DNA from: Dermacentor variabilis
Lineage: Eukaryota > Arthropoda > Arachnida > Ixodida > Ixodidae
Assembly: GCF_050947875.1 (NCBI RefSeq)
Contig: NC_134570.1
Span: forward strand, 242,040,584-242,104,583
Direction: 5' to 3'
DNA length: 64,000 nucleotides
In this document: positions 1-11,020 of the stretch, piece by piece
Layout: each line of letters begins with the position of its first letter
Numbering within the stretch: the first letter of the stretch is position 1
Made by a program: the position numbers and the translations under genes
Notes under the pieces: model-generated
What the model was told of the DNA's origin: nothing
The model's input: only the letters and a program-made list of their open reading frames with translations
Database searches by the model: none

Positions 1-1700
1 TATCGTACGCCTTCTCCATATCGAGGAATATCGATAAGAAAAACTGTTTCGTGTACAAACGCGTCACGGATATGTCCTTCAATACGTACAAGATGGTCGG
101 TTGTGCAGCGCCCTTCTCGGAAGCCGCACTGATAGGGATCAAGGATTTTGCTCAGTTCAAGGAAATGAATGAGTCGCCGATTTATCATTTTTTCAAAAAC
201 CTTACACAGGCAGCTTGTAAGAGCTATCGGACGATAGCTTGCCGCCATGGATGGGTCTTTCCCCTGCTTCAAAACAGGGACCACAATTGCTTCTTTCCAT
301 GCAGTTGGAAAGTATCCTGCAGCCCAAATAGTGTTGGAAATTGTGAGTAGTGTAACTTGGGTGTCATTGTGTAGGTTTTTGATCATTTCATACATGATTC
401 TGTCAGAACCCGGTGCGGAGCTCTTGCATGATCTCAAGGCAGCTCTGAACTCAGCAATACTAAATGGACAGTTGTATGGTTCTTTCTTTCGACATTTTCC
501 TATGAGTGGCTTACATTCTTCTATTTGTTTGTATTTGATGAAGGATTCTGAATAATTTGTTGAACTTGACACGCTCTCAAAGTGCTCCCCAAGTGAGTCT
601 GCCTGGTCTTGCAGCATATCTATCACCCTGTGTGTTTACCAGAGGGAGTGAATATGTTTGTCGGCCTCTAATTCTATTTACGCGGTTCCAGACTTTCGCC
701 TCATCTGTAAACGAGTTAATACTTGATAAAAAGTTCTGCCAACTTTCTCTTCTGGCCTGCCTGTGGGTTCTCCTGCCTTGAGATTTTACTTTCTTAAAGT
801 TGATAAGATTCTCTGCAGTGAGGGAAGCGCGTAGCAACCCCCACGCTTTGTTCTGTTTCTTACGAGCAATCCTACATTCGTCGTTCCACCACAGGACACG
901 CCGTCTGCATGCCAAACCACTTCCTTCAAATATGCATTTAGATGCGGCATCTATTATGAACGCTGTAAAATACTCCACAGCGGCATCAATTTCTAGAGAA
1001 AACATATCAGCCCATGAGATGCTAGATAGATTTCGAAATTTCGCCCAGTCGGCTGTATCTATCTTCCACCTAGGAGCTTGTAGGGGAATTCATTTTCTTT
1101 AGATGTTCTTAGCAGTACGGGGAAGTGATCGCTCCCGTAAGGATTGCTCGTAACTTCCCATTTGAGTTCGGGCAGTATAGACGCGGAAACTATACTAAGA
1201 TCTATTGACGAAAAGGATCTGTTTGCAAGAGAGTAATATGTGGGTTCTTTCTTATTTAGAAGGCACGCTCCTGAAGAAAAAAGGAACTGTTCAACGAGAC
1301 GACCTCGCGCATCGATGCGAGAGTCTCCCCACAAGGTGCTATGCGCATTGAAATTGCCAAGAACAACATAAGGTTCTGGCAATTGATCTACATAGGATTG
1401 AAATTCATGTTTCGTTAATTTGTAATGTGGGGGTATGTAAAGAGGGCTAATGGTGATGAGTTTGCATAGGAGAACAGCTCAAACCGCCACTGCTTCGAGA
1501 GGCGTTTGTAGCTGTAAAAGTTGACACGCAATGCTCTTATGGGTAACAATAGCGACACCGCCCAATGATGCGACAGCATCATCGCGATCTTTGCGATAAG
1601 TTATGTACTGTCGGAGAAAGTTTGTGTGTTTGGATTTTAGGTGTGTTTCCTGTAAACACAGCACTTTTGAATTGTTTTTGAATGAGTTCCTGCACATCAT
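1..1700 (-). pseudogene. LINE-A ORF2: endonuclease and reverse transcriptase, broken
   Basis: Provides target nicking and reverse transcription in non-LTR elements. The open pieces are 1479-1700 (endonuclease start, with the 'LCLQETHLK' motif holding the catalytic glutamate), 1059-1382 (endonuclease end, 'LGNFNAHSTLWG' and 'GSDHFPVL', the Asp-Asn and Asp-His signatures), 577-1005 (linker between EN and RT), then RT fingers/palm below 580. In one minus frame near base 1 the residues 'LDMEKAYD' appear, the RT motif A region. Pieces lie in different frames, so at least three frameshifts or stops separate them. The RT active-site box and the 3'UTR lie outside the window. Confidence 0.85.
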
Positions 1701-1798
1701 CTATGTTTCTAAGAAGACCTCTGATGTTCCATTGAATTATTTGTGTATCCATATTGGAAGTGAATAAGTGCTGTGTGTACGGAAACGGATGTTATGCC

Positions 1799-3113
1799 TT
1801 AGATTACAGAGCTCTTTCGAGGCCCTGTAATCGGGGTTTTGCCCTTTCTGGAGCGTTCGAGGGAGCCTCGCCGCTCCTTAGGCGCTTGGCGCGCCGTGAG
1901 GACAGGTGTAGTGTCCATTGCCTCTTGTGAGGCGCCGGACGCATGCTCTTGAGAGCGAGAAGTTTTCTGTGAGGGTCCTTCATTGGAAGGCAAGATCCCT
2001 GCGCCCACCAGCCCGGAGGTCGATGGGGCTCTCTGAGGGATCTGGCTGCGCCGACTGTTGCCAGCGCTGGACGGGGCCGGGGAGGTTGGGGTAGCCTCGG
2101 CTGCGCCCACCTTCGGGGTCGATGGCCCCGTCTGCTGTGTTGGCGTAGCAGTGCTAGCTGCAGCCACCGGGGGGGGGGGGGGGGGGGGGGGGTGCGGATG
2201 GCGTCACTGCCGCCTCACTGGGTGTGGGACGGTCAGCTGCCAGAGACCGTTGTGGCACTGCCCCCTGACGCGCCACTTCGGTAAATGTGTTCTTAGGCAG
2301 GCATGCCACCCACCTACGTGCCTCCTTGAACGATATATTTTCTTTCACTTTGATCGTGACAATTTCTTTTTCTTTTTTCCAAGACGGGCACGACCGCGAG
2401 TACGCGGCGTGCTCGCCTTCACAGTTTACACAATGGAGAGAGTTTTCACAAGATTCAGAGGTGTGCTCATGAGCACTGCATTTCGCGCAGGTTTGGCGGC
2501 CTAGGCATCTCTGTGAACTGTGACCGAAACGCTGGCATTTAAAACAACGCAGGGGATTAGGAACATATGGGCGAACACGGAGCTTGATATACCCGGCCTC
2601 GATGGACTCGGGCAGAACACTTGTGCCAAAAGTAAGTATCAGATGTTTGGTCTGTATTTCCTTATTATCACGCCTCATCTTAATTCGCTTAACATTTATG
2701 ACATTCTGCTCACTGAAACCCCCCAAGAGCTCAGCCTCAGTCAGCTCCAAGAGGTCATCATCAGAGACTACGCCACGGGTGGTATTCATGGTACGATGAG
2801 GAGTTACGGTTACTTTGGCGTCACCAAATGAAACTAGATTGGGTAGCTTTTCATACTGTTTCTGGTTGCGGAGTTCCAAGAGGAGATCGCCGCTTGCCAT
2901 CCTGGATGCTTTATAACCTGTACCAAAAACTTGGGTAAGAGACTTGGACACGAGCAATGGTGAGATTGTTCGCACGGGTTTGTCTGGTGTTTCGGAGTGC
3001 ACTACATGGAAACGAGGAAAAGTTGCTTTTTGACGGGCAAAAAATTCGAAGACATCATCGGTGCGCCCCCTCTTGAGGGAGCGATCAGGTAAGGGGGGGA
3101 AAGAAGAAGCCAT
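1799..3113 (-). pseudogene. LINE-A ORF1: zinc-knuckle nucleic-acid-binding protein, frame-shifted at a poly(C) tract
   Basis: ORF1 proteins of this group package the element RNA. The start at 3113 gives an N-terminus 'MASSFPPLPDRS', followed by a basic region. Three Cys-rich knuckles come next: CFKCQRFGHSSQRC, CAKCSAHEHTSESC and CVNCEGEHAAYSRSC. The reading frame 2154-3113 (319 aa) runs into a poly-proline tract encoded by 24 consecutive C on the minus strand (2169-2192) and stops. A second frame, 1799-2167 (122 aa, Ser/Thr/Pro-rich, ending in basic residues), continues the protein. The most economical reading is one ORF1 of about 440 residues split by a length change in the homopolymer. LINE-B has the same domain order. 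Confidence 0.85.
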
Positions 3114-3636
3114 AAGAGATTGTAATTTCGGCAGTAACGCCAGCCACCCACCGTGGAGTCCTACAAGGGGACGTTGCAGGACCTGTGAAACACGGCCTGC
3201 AAACGCCAGCTGTACATTACCACTATAACCAAATATGATATAACCTAGGCTGGCTATTCACACAAGGTTAACCCTTGCTGCCTGGAAAAATTGGAAGTAA
3301 GCGGAAGCTAGGAGAAGACAGGAAAGATGAAAAGTGAGAGAAAGACGAAGACTAGAGGAAGAGAGAGACAGGAAAAGGCAACTACCGATTTCCCCCGGGT
3401 GGGTCAGTCCGGGGGTGCCGTCTATGTGAAGCAGAGGCCAAAGAGGTGTGTTGCCTCCGCCGGGGAGCCTTAAAGGTCCAAACACCCGGCATCGGCTCAA
3501 CCCCCAGGATCCCCCTTTCCCCAGACACGGCTAAGCCGTGCACGGTTACAAGTGGGAGGGTCCAACCCCCGTGTGCTCAGGTACATGGTGTCGCAACACA
3601 CCAAACGCCTGCTGACGCAGACGCCCCTGCGGGGGG
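3114..3636 (-). other. LINE-A 5' untranslated region
   Basis: No ORF. The block 3389-3636 matches 17747-17990, upstream of LINE-B ORF1, with shared stretches such as 'aagaggtgtgttg' and 'aaacacccggc'. In non-LTR elements this region normally holds the internal promoter, so that role is inferred from the family and not from a motif seen here. Confidence 0.7.
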
Positions 3637-3677
3637 CGAGACTAGAGATGAAATAGACTTTATACTCTGCGCTAACC

Positions 3678-5779
3678 TTGGCATCATACAAGAGCAAGGT
3701 GCACTGCAGTGACCATAGGATGGTAAGAACTCGAATTAGCCTAGACTTGAGGAGGGAACAGAAGAAACTGGTACATAAGAAGCCGATCAATGAGTTAGCG
3801 GTGAGACGGAAAATAGCGAAATTCCCGATCAAGCTACAGAACAGGTATTCAGTTTTAACTCAGGAAGAGGACCTTAGTATTGAAGCAATGAACGACAATC
3901 TTGTGGGCATCATTAAGGAGTCTGCAACAGAAGTCGGTGGTAACTCCGTTAGACAGAATGCCAGTAAGCTATCGCAGGAGACTAAAGATCTGATCAAGAA
4001 ACGCCAATGTAAGAAAGCCTCTAACCTGACAGCTAGAATAGAAGCGGGACAACTTCTTAAGTTAAACAACAAGCGTAATAAGACAGCAGACATAAGGAAG
4101 CATAATATGGATAGAATTGAACATGCTCTCAGGAATGAAGGAAGCCTAAAAGCAGTAAACAAGAAACTAGGAATACGCAAGAATCAGATGTATGCGTTAA
4201 GAGACAAAGGCGGCAATATCATTACTAATATGGATGGGATAGTTCAAGTGTCTGAGGAGTTCTACAGAGATTTATACAGTACCAGTCGCACCCACGACGA
4301 TAATGGAAGAGAGAATAGTCTCGAGCAATTTGAAAGCCCACAAGTAACGCCGGAAGAAGTAAAGAAAGACTTGGGAGCTATGCAAAGGGTGAAGGCAGCT
4401 GGGGAGGATCAAGTAACCGCAGAGTTGTTGTAGGATGGTGGGCAGATTGTTCTAGAAAAACTGGCCACCCTGTATACGCAATGCCTCATGACTTCGAGCG
4501 TACCGGAATCTTCGAAGAACCCTAACATAATCCTAATCCATAAGAAAGGGGACGCCAGAGACTTGAAAAAATTATAAACCGATCAGCTTACTGTCCGTTG
4601 CCTACAAAGTATTTACTAAGGTAATCGCAAATAGAATCAGGAATACCTTAGACATCTGTCAACCAAAGGACCAGGTAGGATTTCGTAAAGGCTACTCAAC
4701 AAAAGACCATATTCACACTATCAGTCGGGTGATAGTGAAATGTGCGGAATATAACCAACCCTTATATATGGCTTTCATTGATTACGAGAAAACGTTCGAT
4801 TCAGTCGAAACCTCAGCAGTCATGGGAGCATTACAGAATCAGGGTATTGACGAGCTGTATGTAAAAATACCGAAAGATATCTATAGCGGCTCCACAGCCA
4901 CCATAGTCCTCCATAAAGAAAGCAACAAAATCCCTGTAAAGAAAGGAGTCAGGCAGGAAGATAGGATCTCTCCAATGCTATTCAAGTGTTTACAGGAGGT
5001 ATTCAGAGACCTGGATTGGGAAGAATTGGGGATAAGAGTTAATGGAGAATACCTTAGTAACTTGCGATTCGCTGATATTGCCTTGCTTAGCAACTCAGGG
5101 GACCAACTGCAATGCATGCTCACTGACCTGGAGAGGCAAAGCAGTAGGGCGGGTCTAAAAATTAATTTGCAGAAAACTAAAGTAATGTTTAACAGTTTCT
5201 GAAGAGAACAGCAGTTTACAATAGGTAGCGAGGCACTGGAAGTGGTAAGGGAATACATCTACTTAGGACAGGTAGTGACCGCGGACCCGGATCATGAGAC
5301 TGAAATAATCAGAAGAATAAGAATGGGCTGGGGTGCGTTTGGCAGGCATTCTCAGATAATGAACAGCAGGTTGCCATTATCCCTCAAGAGAAAAGTGTAT
5401 AACCAGCTCTGTCTTACCAGTACTCACGTACGGGGCAGAAACCTGGAGGCTTACGAAGAGGGTTCTACTTAAATTGAGGACGACGCAATGAGCTATGGAA
5501 AGAAGAATGATGGGTTTAATGTTAAGGGATAAGAAAAGAGCAGATTGGGTGAGGGAACAAACGCGAGTTAATGACATCTTAGCTGAAATCAAAGAAAAGA
5601 AATGGGCATGGGCAAGACATGTAATGAGGAGGGAAGATAACCGATGGTCATTAAGGGTTGCGGACCGGATTCCAAAGGAAGGAAAGCCTAGCAGGGAGCA
5701 GCAGAAAGTTAGGTGGGCAGATGAGATTCAAGAAGTTTGCAGGGACAACATGGCCACAATTAACACAAGACCGGGGTAG
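3678..5779 (+). pseudogene. RTE-A reverse transcriptase polyprotein, broken
   Basis: Pieces in order: 3678-4433 (251 aa; end of endonuclease with 'CSDHRMVR', then the basic linker and RT fingers); a broken stretch at 4434-4728; 4729-5202 (157 aa; RT palm with 'AFIDYEKTFDSV', 'KKGVRQEDRISPML'); 5242-5472 (thumb, 'YIYLGQVVT'); 5495-5779 (C-terminal domain, 'RHVMRREDNRW'). The catalytic box that reads FADDIVLL in RTE-B is FADIALL here, because one codon (gat) is deleted near 5075. One of the two catalytic aspartates is therefore lost. Several frameshifts and a stop at 4431 add to this, so the copy cannot be active. Confidence 0.88.
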
Positions 5780-5828
5780 TTGGAGAAGTATGAGAGAGGC
5801 CTTTGCCCTGCAGTGGGCAGAACCAGGC

Positions 5829-5847
5829 TGATGATGATGATGATGAT
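5829..5847 (+). repeat. (TGA)n 3' terminus of RTE-A
   Basis: Short trinucleotide run at the 3' end of the RTE sequence, directly after the conserved 'gccctgcagtgggcag' block. No poly(A) is present. RTE-clade LINEs commonly end this way, so the run marks the element boundary. Confidence 0.8.
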
Positions 5848-5992
5848 CAATGCTGGGTTGTGTTGGACATCACTACTGACACTAGATGTGCAGTGCACAT
5901 GGATATGCTGACTGCCAACAAGCAACAACAAAAAATAAAGACAGGGGTGAGCTGGTTAATTTGCCACAGCTTAACTCCTACTAAGGGCTTCA

Positions 5993-6183
5993 TAGTATTA
6001 CGATATCATCGAGCGATGCTCAAGGGACGAGCCGCCACGAGAACGGCAACAAAGTGGGTCTGTGCCCTTGGCGCGAGTGAATGTCGGCCTGGCGCTGTGG
6101 CTCCAGTCCAGCGTAAATAGCCTGTAAATAGCCTGTAAATAGCCTGTAAATAGCCGCTTTCGTCTGTGTCTTTCTACACATAA
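5993..6183 (+). repeat. 5' LTR of Gypsy-A
   Basis: About 191 bp, starting 'tagtattacgatatcat' and ending 'ttctacacataa'. It contains three full tandem copies of the 11-mer 'agcctgtaaat' (about 6119-6151), whereas the 3' LTR has one. A 'tggtggaggt' segment lies just 3' of the LTR, where a primer-binding site would sit; the priming tRNA was not identified. Confidence 0.85.
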
Positions 6184-6257
6184 CATTCTGGTGGAGGTCA
6201 CCGATCCCCGTCCTCGCCACGGAACTCTGGAGTGGTTGGTACATCGAGCTTGTCACC

Positions 6258-7428
6258 ATGCCTCCCGGTGACGAGCCCGCTTCTGCAACGGCTTCGACTG
6301 GTCTGACTGCTCCAATCATCACGGTTGCCCAACATCGCAACCCTGGTGTGTTCTCTGGCCTGGAGGGACAGGACGTTGATGAATTGATCAAGCTATATCA
6401 TGCCAGCGCTAATAACAGGTGGGACCCAACCATTATGCTCGCCAATGTCATCTTTTATCTTGGTGGCACCCCACGCGTGTGGTACCAGACGCATGACGAC
6501 GAGATAAGCAGTTGGGACACTTTCAAAGAAAAGCTACGGGAACTGTTCAGCGACCCTATTGGCCGCAAGGGTGCTGCGAGAAAGGCTCTTGCGTTTAGTG
6601 TTCAGACATCTACAGAGCCGTACCTTTCATACATCCTCGACCTCTTGGCTCCATGCCGCAATGCTGACGATGCTATGTCTGAATCAGATTAAGTGTCACA
6701 TGTTCTAAAAGGCATCGCCGACGATGCTTTCAATTTGCTTGTTTTCGGCAACGTCTCGACAATCGACGCCATCATTAAAGAATGCCGTTGCCTTGAACAA
6801 GCCAAGAGCCGCCGTATCACACACCACATCACGCGGCTACCCAATACCGCTGCTACGTCGACATGTGAGGGTCGACTGCGCCAGGCCACCACCTGTGATG
6901 ACATAACCCGTATTGTTCGCCACGAGCTCCAGGCCGCCTGTTTGCCAGTTTTCTCCACGACGCCTTCCGATCCGCCAGCAACCACGATTGCCATGATTCA
7001 GGCCGTAGTCAGATAGGAATTTCAGAACGTGGGTCTGAACTTCGTGTGTTCAACATCTCCCAAGCCAGCGTTCCCCATTTCTCTACCGGCCCTCCTCGTC
7101 CCCGAAAGTCCTTTTCTACCACATCTCGCCGCAACCCGTCCGAATGGCGTACCCCTGATGACAGACCAATCTGCTTCCACTGCTGTCGCATCGGCCACGC
7201 CGCTCGTCACTGCCGCAACTGGTGGCCACCACCTCCTCGGACATACGCCGCCACTTATTCCCGCACCTTTGGACCTTCTGTTCCCTATGCCACCCGCCAT
7301 GAACCCACTGCTGCTGATGCCCCTGCTCCGAACCTTCGCTACAGCCGCTCGCCCTCACCTCGACGCCATCAGTCTCGTTCGCCCCAACCCCGCCGCTTCT
7401 CTTCGCTGCCTATCGCCTCCCGGGCCTA
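6258..7428 (+). pseudogene. Gypsy-A gag (capsid and nucleocapsid)
   Basis: Structural protein of the retrotransposon particle. Start at the ATG in 'accatgcctcc' (6258). The frame runs to a TAA at 6690, then continues in the same frame (6693-7016) to a TAG at 7014, so two nonsense mutations are visible. The capsid-like region contains 'FYLGGTPRVWYQTH'. A change of frame near 7020-7046 restores the nucleocapsid, which carries one CCHC knuckle, CFHCCRIGHAARHC (about 7172-7213), followed by an Arg/Ser/Pro-rich tail ending at 7428. The capsid domain matches that of Gypsy-B. Confidence 0.85.
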
Positions 7429-7430
7429 GC

Positions 7431-9561
7431 CGGAAAACTAGGCACTGCAGCTTCTGGAGGCGAAGCTGCGTTGTCGACACTGCCTTCAAATCCTCTGCTC
7501 CCGTTAAACACGAACCAAAACCTTCTTGATGTTGACGGCTATCCTGTCACGGCACTCATCGATACAGGGGCACATCTTTCTATTATGAGTGCTGCCTTCC
7601 GACGATGACTGAACAAGCTCCTCACCCCAGCGTTGGCATGCGTCGTCCGCGTTGCGGATGGCAGTATTGTGCCTATCATTGGCATGTGTACGGCACGTGT
7701 CAGCGTCGCCGGCCACCACACTTGTCCTCTTCACCGTGATTGCTCATTGCCCCCACGACCTCATTCTCTGCCTCGATTTTCTCTCCGCGCATTCGGCTCT
7801 TATTGATTGCTCTGCCAGTACCCTTCGCCTTGAGTTGCAGATTCTCGCAGAACCTGCTGACGCACCCCAGTGCCGCCTACGCCCCACCGGCTTTATTCGC
7901 CTGCCGCCAAAATCAATAGCCTATATTCAACTCTTGTCTTACCCACCAGTTTCGTGCCTATCTTTAACTTTGGATTGGCAAAGCAAATTCTACCGCAAGG
8001 CATTTGCCTTGCCAACGTTGTCTCGGCGACCATCACAGGGCAACTTTATCGACCGATGTTTCTTGCGAGCTTAGCAGGCCCATCATGCCAGCCTCGGCCG
8101 CCGATACGATGATACAGAAAATGGTTGCGACGGACCCGTCTTCTGCGCGGGCTGAAGACCTTTACCAAGTATTATCGTCTTACAGAGATATTTTCGACTT
8201 CGACGATCGCCCTTTAGGCCAGACGCTCGCGGTCAAGCATCGAATTCTTACTGGCGATGCTACTTCTATTCACCGACGACCGTATCGAGTTTCTGCGCCG
8301 GAACACCAAGTAATTCAAAGTGAAGTGAACAAAATGCTAGACAAAAACATCATGGAGCCTTCTTCGAGTCCCTGGGCGTCTCCTGTAGTGTTGGTTAAGA
8401 AGAAGGATGGCACGTGGCGCTTCTGTGTAGACTACCGTCATCTGAACAACATTACTAAGAGGGACGTCTACCCGCTCCCACATATAGACGACGCCCTTGA
8501 CTGCCTCCACGGTTCCAGCTATTTCTCTTCTATTGATTTTCGTTCTGGATACTGGCCGATTGCTGTTGACAATATGGACAGAGAAAAAAACGCGTTCAAC
8601 ACACCTGATGGCCTATACCAATTTAAATTAATGCCGTTTGGATTATGCAACTGCCACCTTTGAGCGTATGATGAACTCCTTGCTCCGAGGTTTAAATGGT
8701 CCACATGTCTCTGCTACCTCGACGATGTCATCGTCTTCTCGCCCACGTTCGACACTCACCTTGAGCGTCTAACAGCTACACTTGATGTATTTCGAAAGGC
8801 GAAGCTGCCACTCAACTCGTCCAAATGTCATTTCGGTCGCCGCCAAATTACTGTTCTGGGCTGACGCTTACGGAGTACAGCCTGATCCTGACAAAACTCG
8901 CGCTGTCCGAGACTTTCCGGTTCCGAAGACAGCCGCAGACGTTCAAAGTTTTGTAGGGCTATGCTTGTACTTTCGTCGTTTTATTCAAGATTTTGCGGCA
9001 ATTGCTAGACCCCTCACTAATCTTTTGAAGAAAGGCGTACAATTCTCGTGGGGTACTGCAGAAGCCGCCGCCTTCTGTCGTCTCGTTACTCTTCTCTTCT
9101 CACCACACGTTCTCGCCCACTTCGACCCTGGTGCCCCTACAGAATTGCGTACAGATGTCAGCGGTCATGGCATAGGTGCCGTCTTAGCCCAGATACAGCG
9201 TGGCCAGGATCGCGTTATTGCTTATGCGAGCCACCTCCTCACACCATCGGAGCGCAACTATTCCATTACGGAACAAAAATGCCTTGCTGTAGTCTGGGCG
9301 GTTGCAAAGTTCCGTCCTTACCTTTACGGTCGCCCTTTTTCCGTAGTCACTGACCATCATGCTCTCTGCTGGCTCTCATCGCAAAGAGATCCTACAGGCC
9401 GGCTTGGTCGATGGGCTTTGAGGCTACACGAATTTTCATATTCCGTGGTCTGCAAGTCTGGCCGCCTGCACCAAGACGCTGACAGCTTGTCGCGTTACCC
9501 TGTTGACGACCCTGATTCCTCCTATATTACTGGTGCTGCTTGCGTATTCTCTGTGTCGTAG
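7431..9561 (+). pseudogene. Gypsy-A pol: protease, reverse transcriptase, RNase H
   Basis: Protease: 'ALIDTGAHLSIMSA' near 7550 carries the D-T-G active site; a TGA near 7606 and a frameshift near 7725 break it. RT: 8004-8663 reads the fingers and palm ('SSPWASPVVLVKKKDGTWRF', 'VDYRHLN', 'LMPFGLC'). Small deletions near 8650 and 8695 put the YLDD catalytic box (about 8715-8726) in another frame. The open frame 8782-9561 then covers the RT connection and RNase H ('[14 protein letters not shown]', '[10 protein letters not shown]', 'ADSLSRYP'). Catalytic residues themselves are intact; the damage is stops and frameshifts. Confidence 0.9.
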
Positions 9562-10822
9562 CTGCTTCATTTTGCCGACGAGCAGCGTCGTGATGCCTAC
9601 ATCAGAGCACTCAGACCGTTTTGAACACTCTCCGGCCTACGCCACTCTACGCCTCTTCGTCCTCCACGACGGTACTCTGTATCGTTGTAACCTTCATCCG
9701 GACGGCACTGAGCTCCTACTTGTCATACCTAAACACCTCCGCTCAGCCGTTCTAGAAGAGCTTCACGACGCACCAACAGTAGGACACCTCGGCGTATCTC
9801 GAACCTATGACCGTGTACGTCGCCATTTTTTCTGGCCGGGCCTTGCCCGTTCCGTAAGACGTTACGTCGCCGCTTGTGAACTTTGCCAACGACGCAAGAA
9901 GCCTTCCCAGCTCCCCGCTGGTTACCTGCAGCCGCTCGACATCCCTGCCGAGCACTTCCATCGTGTCGGCTTAGACCTTCTCGGCCCATTTCCGGAATCT
10001 ACATCAGGAAACAAGTGGGTTGCAATCGCGGCGGACTACGCAACCCGCTATGCTGTAACCCGTGCTCTTCCGACCAGTTGCGCAACTGATGTTACGGATT
10101 TCCTCCTGCATGATATCATTTTGATTCATGGTGCTCCGCGTCAATTGCTAACAGACCGTGGCCGTACGTTCATAGCCAAAGTCATTGACGACATCATGCG
10201 TGCCTGCTCAATACAGCATAAATTTACCACCTCCTACCACCCTCAAACGCATGGCCTCACTGAGCGTTTGAACCGCACCCTTACAGACATGCTATCCAAA
10301 TAAGTTTCAGACGACCACCGTGACTGGGACCAGGCTCTACCTTACATTACCTTTGTGTACAGCTCTTCCCATCTCGACACTGCTGGCTTTTCTCCTTTTC
10401 ACCTCTTGTATGGCCATGAACCGACGCTACCACTGGACACTGTGCTTTCGTCCACCACAGCATCAACCAGCGCTTATGCCCGTGATGCCATCGCCCATGC
10501 TGACCATTCCCGCCAGCTTGCGCGCGCTCGTCTACAAGTCTCTCAAGGCAAACAAAAGCAACGCTATGACCTCCGTCACCGTGATGTCCATTTTGTGCCC
10601 GGCACCCTCGTGTTGCTTTGGTCACCATCGCGTAAAGTTGGCCTTTGTGAAAAACTGCTTTCCTGCTACACAGGCCCATATCACGTGCTTCGCCAAGTGA
10701 CCGATGTCACCTACAAAATAGTTCTAGCCATGCCCACTACGTCCTGTGCTGTGACAACCAGTGACATCGTCCACGTCGCCCGACTCAAACCCTACAACTC
10801 TCCATGCGCCTTGGATATTTAA
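9503..10822 (+). pseudogene. Gypsy-A integrase, one in-frame stop
   Basis: Inserts the cDNA into the host genome. Visible parts: an HHCC zinc domain ('GHLGVSRTYDRVRRHFFW', 'CELCQRRKK'), the catalytic core with Asp ('VGLDLLGPFP'), Asp ('LLTDRGRTF') and Glu ('LTERLNRTL'), and a C-terminal GPY/F module ('CYTGPYHVLRQVTDVTYKI'). Frame 9503-10303 ends with a TAA at 10301, and the same frame then continues from 10304 to 10822. One substitution therefore separates this gene from a continuous frame, which makes it the best-preserved coding region in this element. The N-terminal residues of the 9503 frame, ahead of the zinc domain, may belong to the linker after RNase H. Confidence 0.9.
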
Positions 10823-10844
10823 CAGCACCGTGACGGCACTTTTG

Positions 10845-11020
10845 CCGCCGGGGGGTAGTATTACGATATCATTGAGCGATGCTCAAGGGATGAGCCGCCG
10901 CAAGAACGACAACGAAGTGGGTCTGTGGCCTTGGCGCGAGCGAATGTCGGCCTGGCGCTCTGGTGTTCAGTGTAAATAGCCTGTAAATAGCCTCTTTCGT
11001 CTGTGTCTTTCTACGCATAA
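10845..11020 (+). repeat. Polypurine tract and 3' LTR of Gypsy-A
   Basis: The G-run at 10850-10855 sits directly before the LTR start at 10856, as expected of the plus-strand primer. The LTR is about 165 bp and lacks two of the 11-bp repeats present in the 5' LTR, with scattered substitutions elsewhere. Confidence 0.8.

Larger units (their letters stand above)
1..3636 (-). mobile_element. LINE-A, non-LTR retrotransposon (two-ORF type), 3' part beyond window
   Basis: On the minus strand this reads 5'UTR, ORF1 with three zinc knuckles, an endonuclease, then a reverse transcriptase that leaves the window at base 1. The 5' boundary near 3636 is set by comparison with LINE-B, whose 5'UTR is clearly related up to about 17990. 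Architecture (CCHC gag-like ORF1 plus apurinic endonuclease plus RT) is that of the Jockey/CR1/I group; the exact clade cannot be fixed by eye. Frames are broken in ORF2, so the copy looks dead, though it is less decayed than LINE-B. Confidence 0.9.
3637..5847 (+). mobile_element. RTE-A, RTE-type LINE, 5'-truncated
   Basis: Closely matches RTE-B (51.9-54.5 kb) from the end of the endonuclease domain onward, but everything 5' of 3637 is missing and replaced by the LINE-A 5' end. It ends in a (TGA)n microsatellite at 5829-5847, the type of 3' terminus usual for RTE elements. Long stretches read almost identically in RTE-A and RTE-B, so the family was recently active in this genome. Confidence 0.88.
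5993..11020 (+). mobile_element. Gypsy-A, Ty3/gypsy LTR retrotransposon, complete but mutated
   Basis: Two related LTRs flank gag, protease, RT, RNase H and integrase in Ty3/gypsy order (integrase after RNase H). No envelope-like ORF follows integrase. Coding frames are broken by a few stops and frameshifts, but nearly every domain can be read end to end. The LTR edges are placed where 5' and 3' copies stop matching (5993/10856 and 6183/11020), with an uncertainty of a few bases. I could not identify a target-site duplication. Confidence 0.92.

Noticed and set aside
2058..2504. 148-codon plus ORF with a poly-Gly run
   Set aside because: Shadow of LINE-A ORF1 on the opposite strand, created by the G24 tract.
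6120..6156. CRISPR-like short direct repeats
   Set aside because: The 11-bp repeats are contiguous, have no spacers and lie within an LTR of a eukaryotic element.
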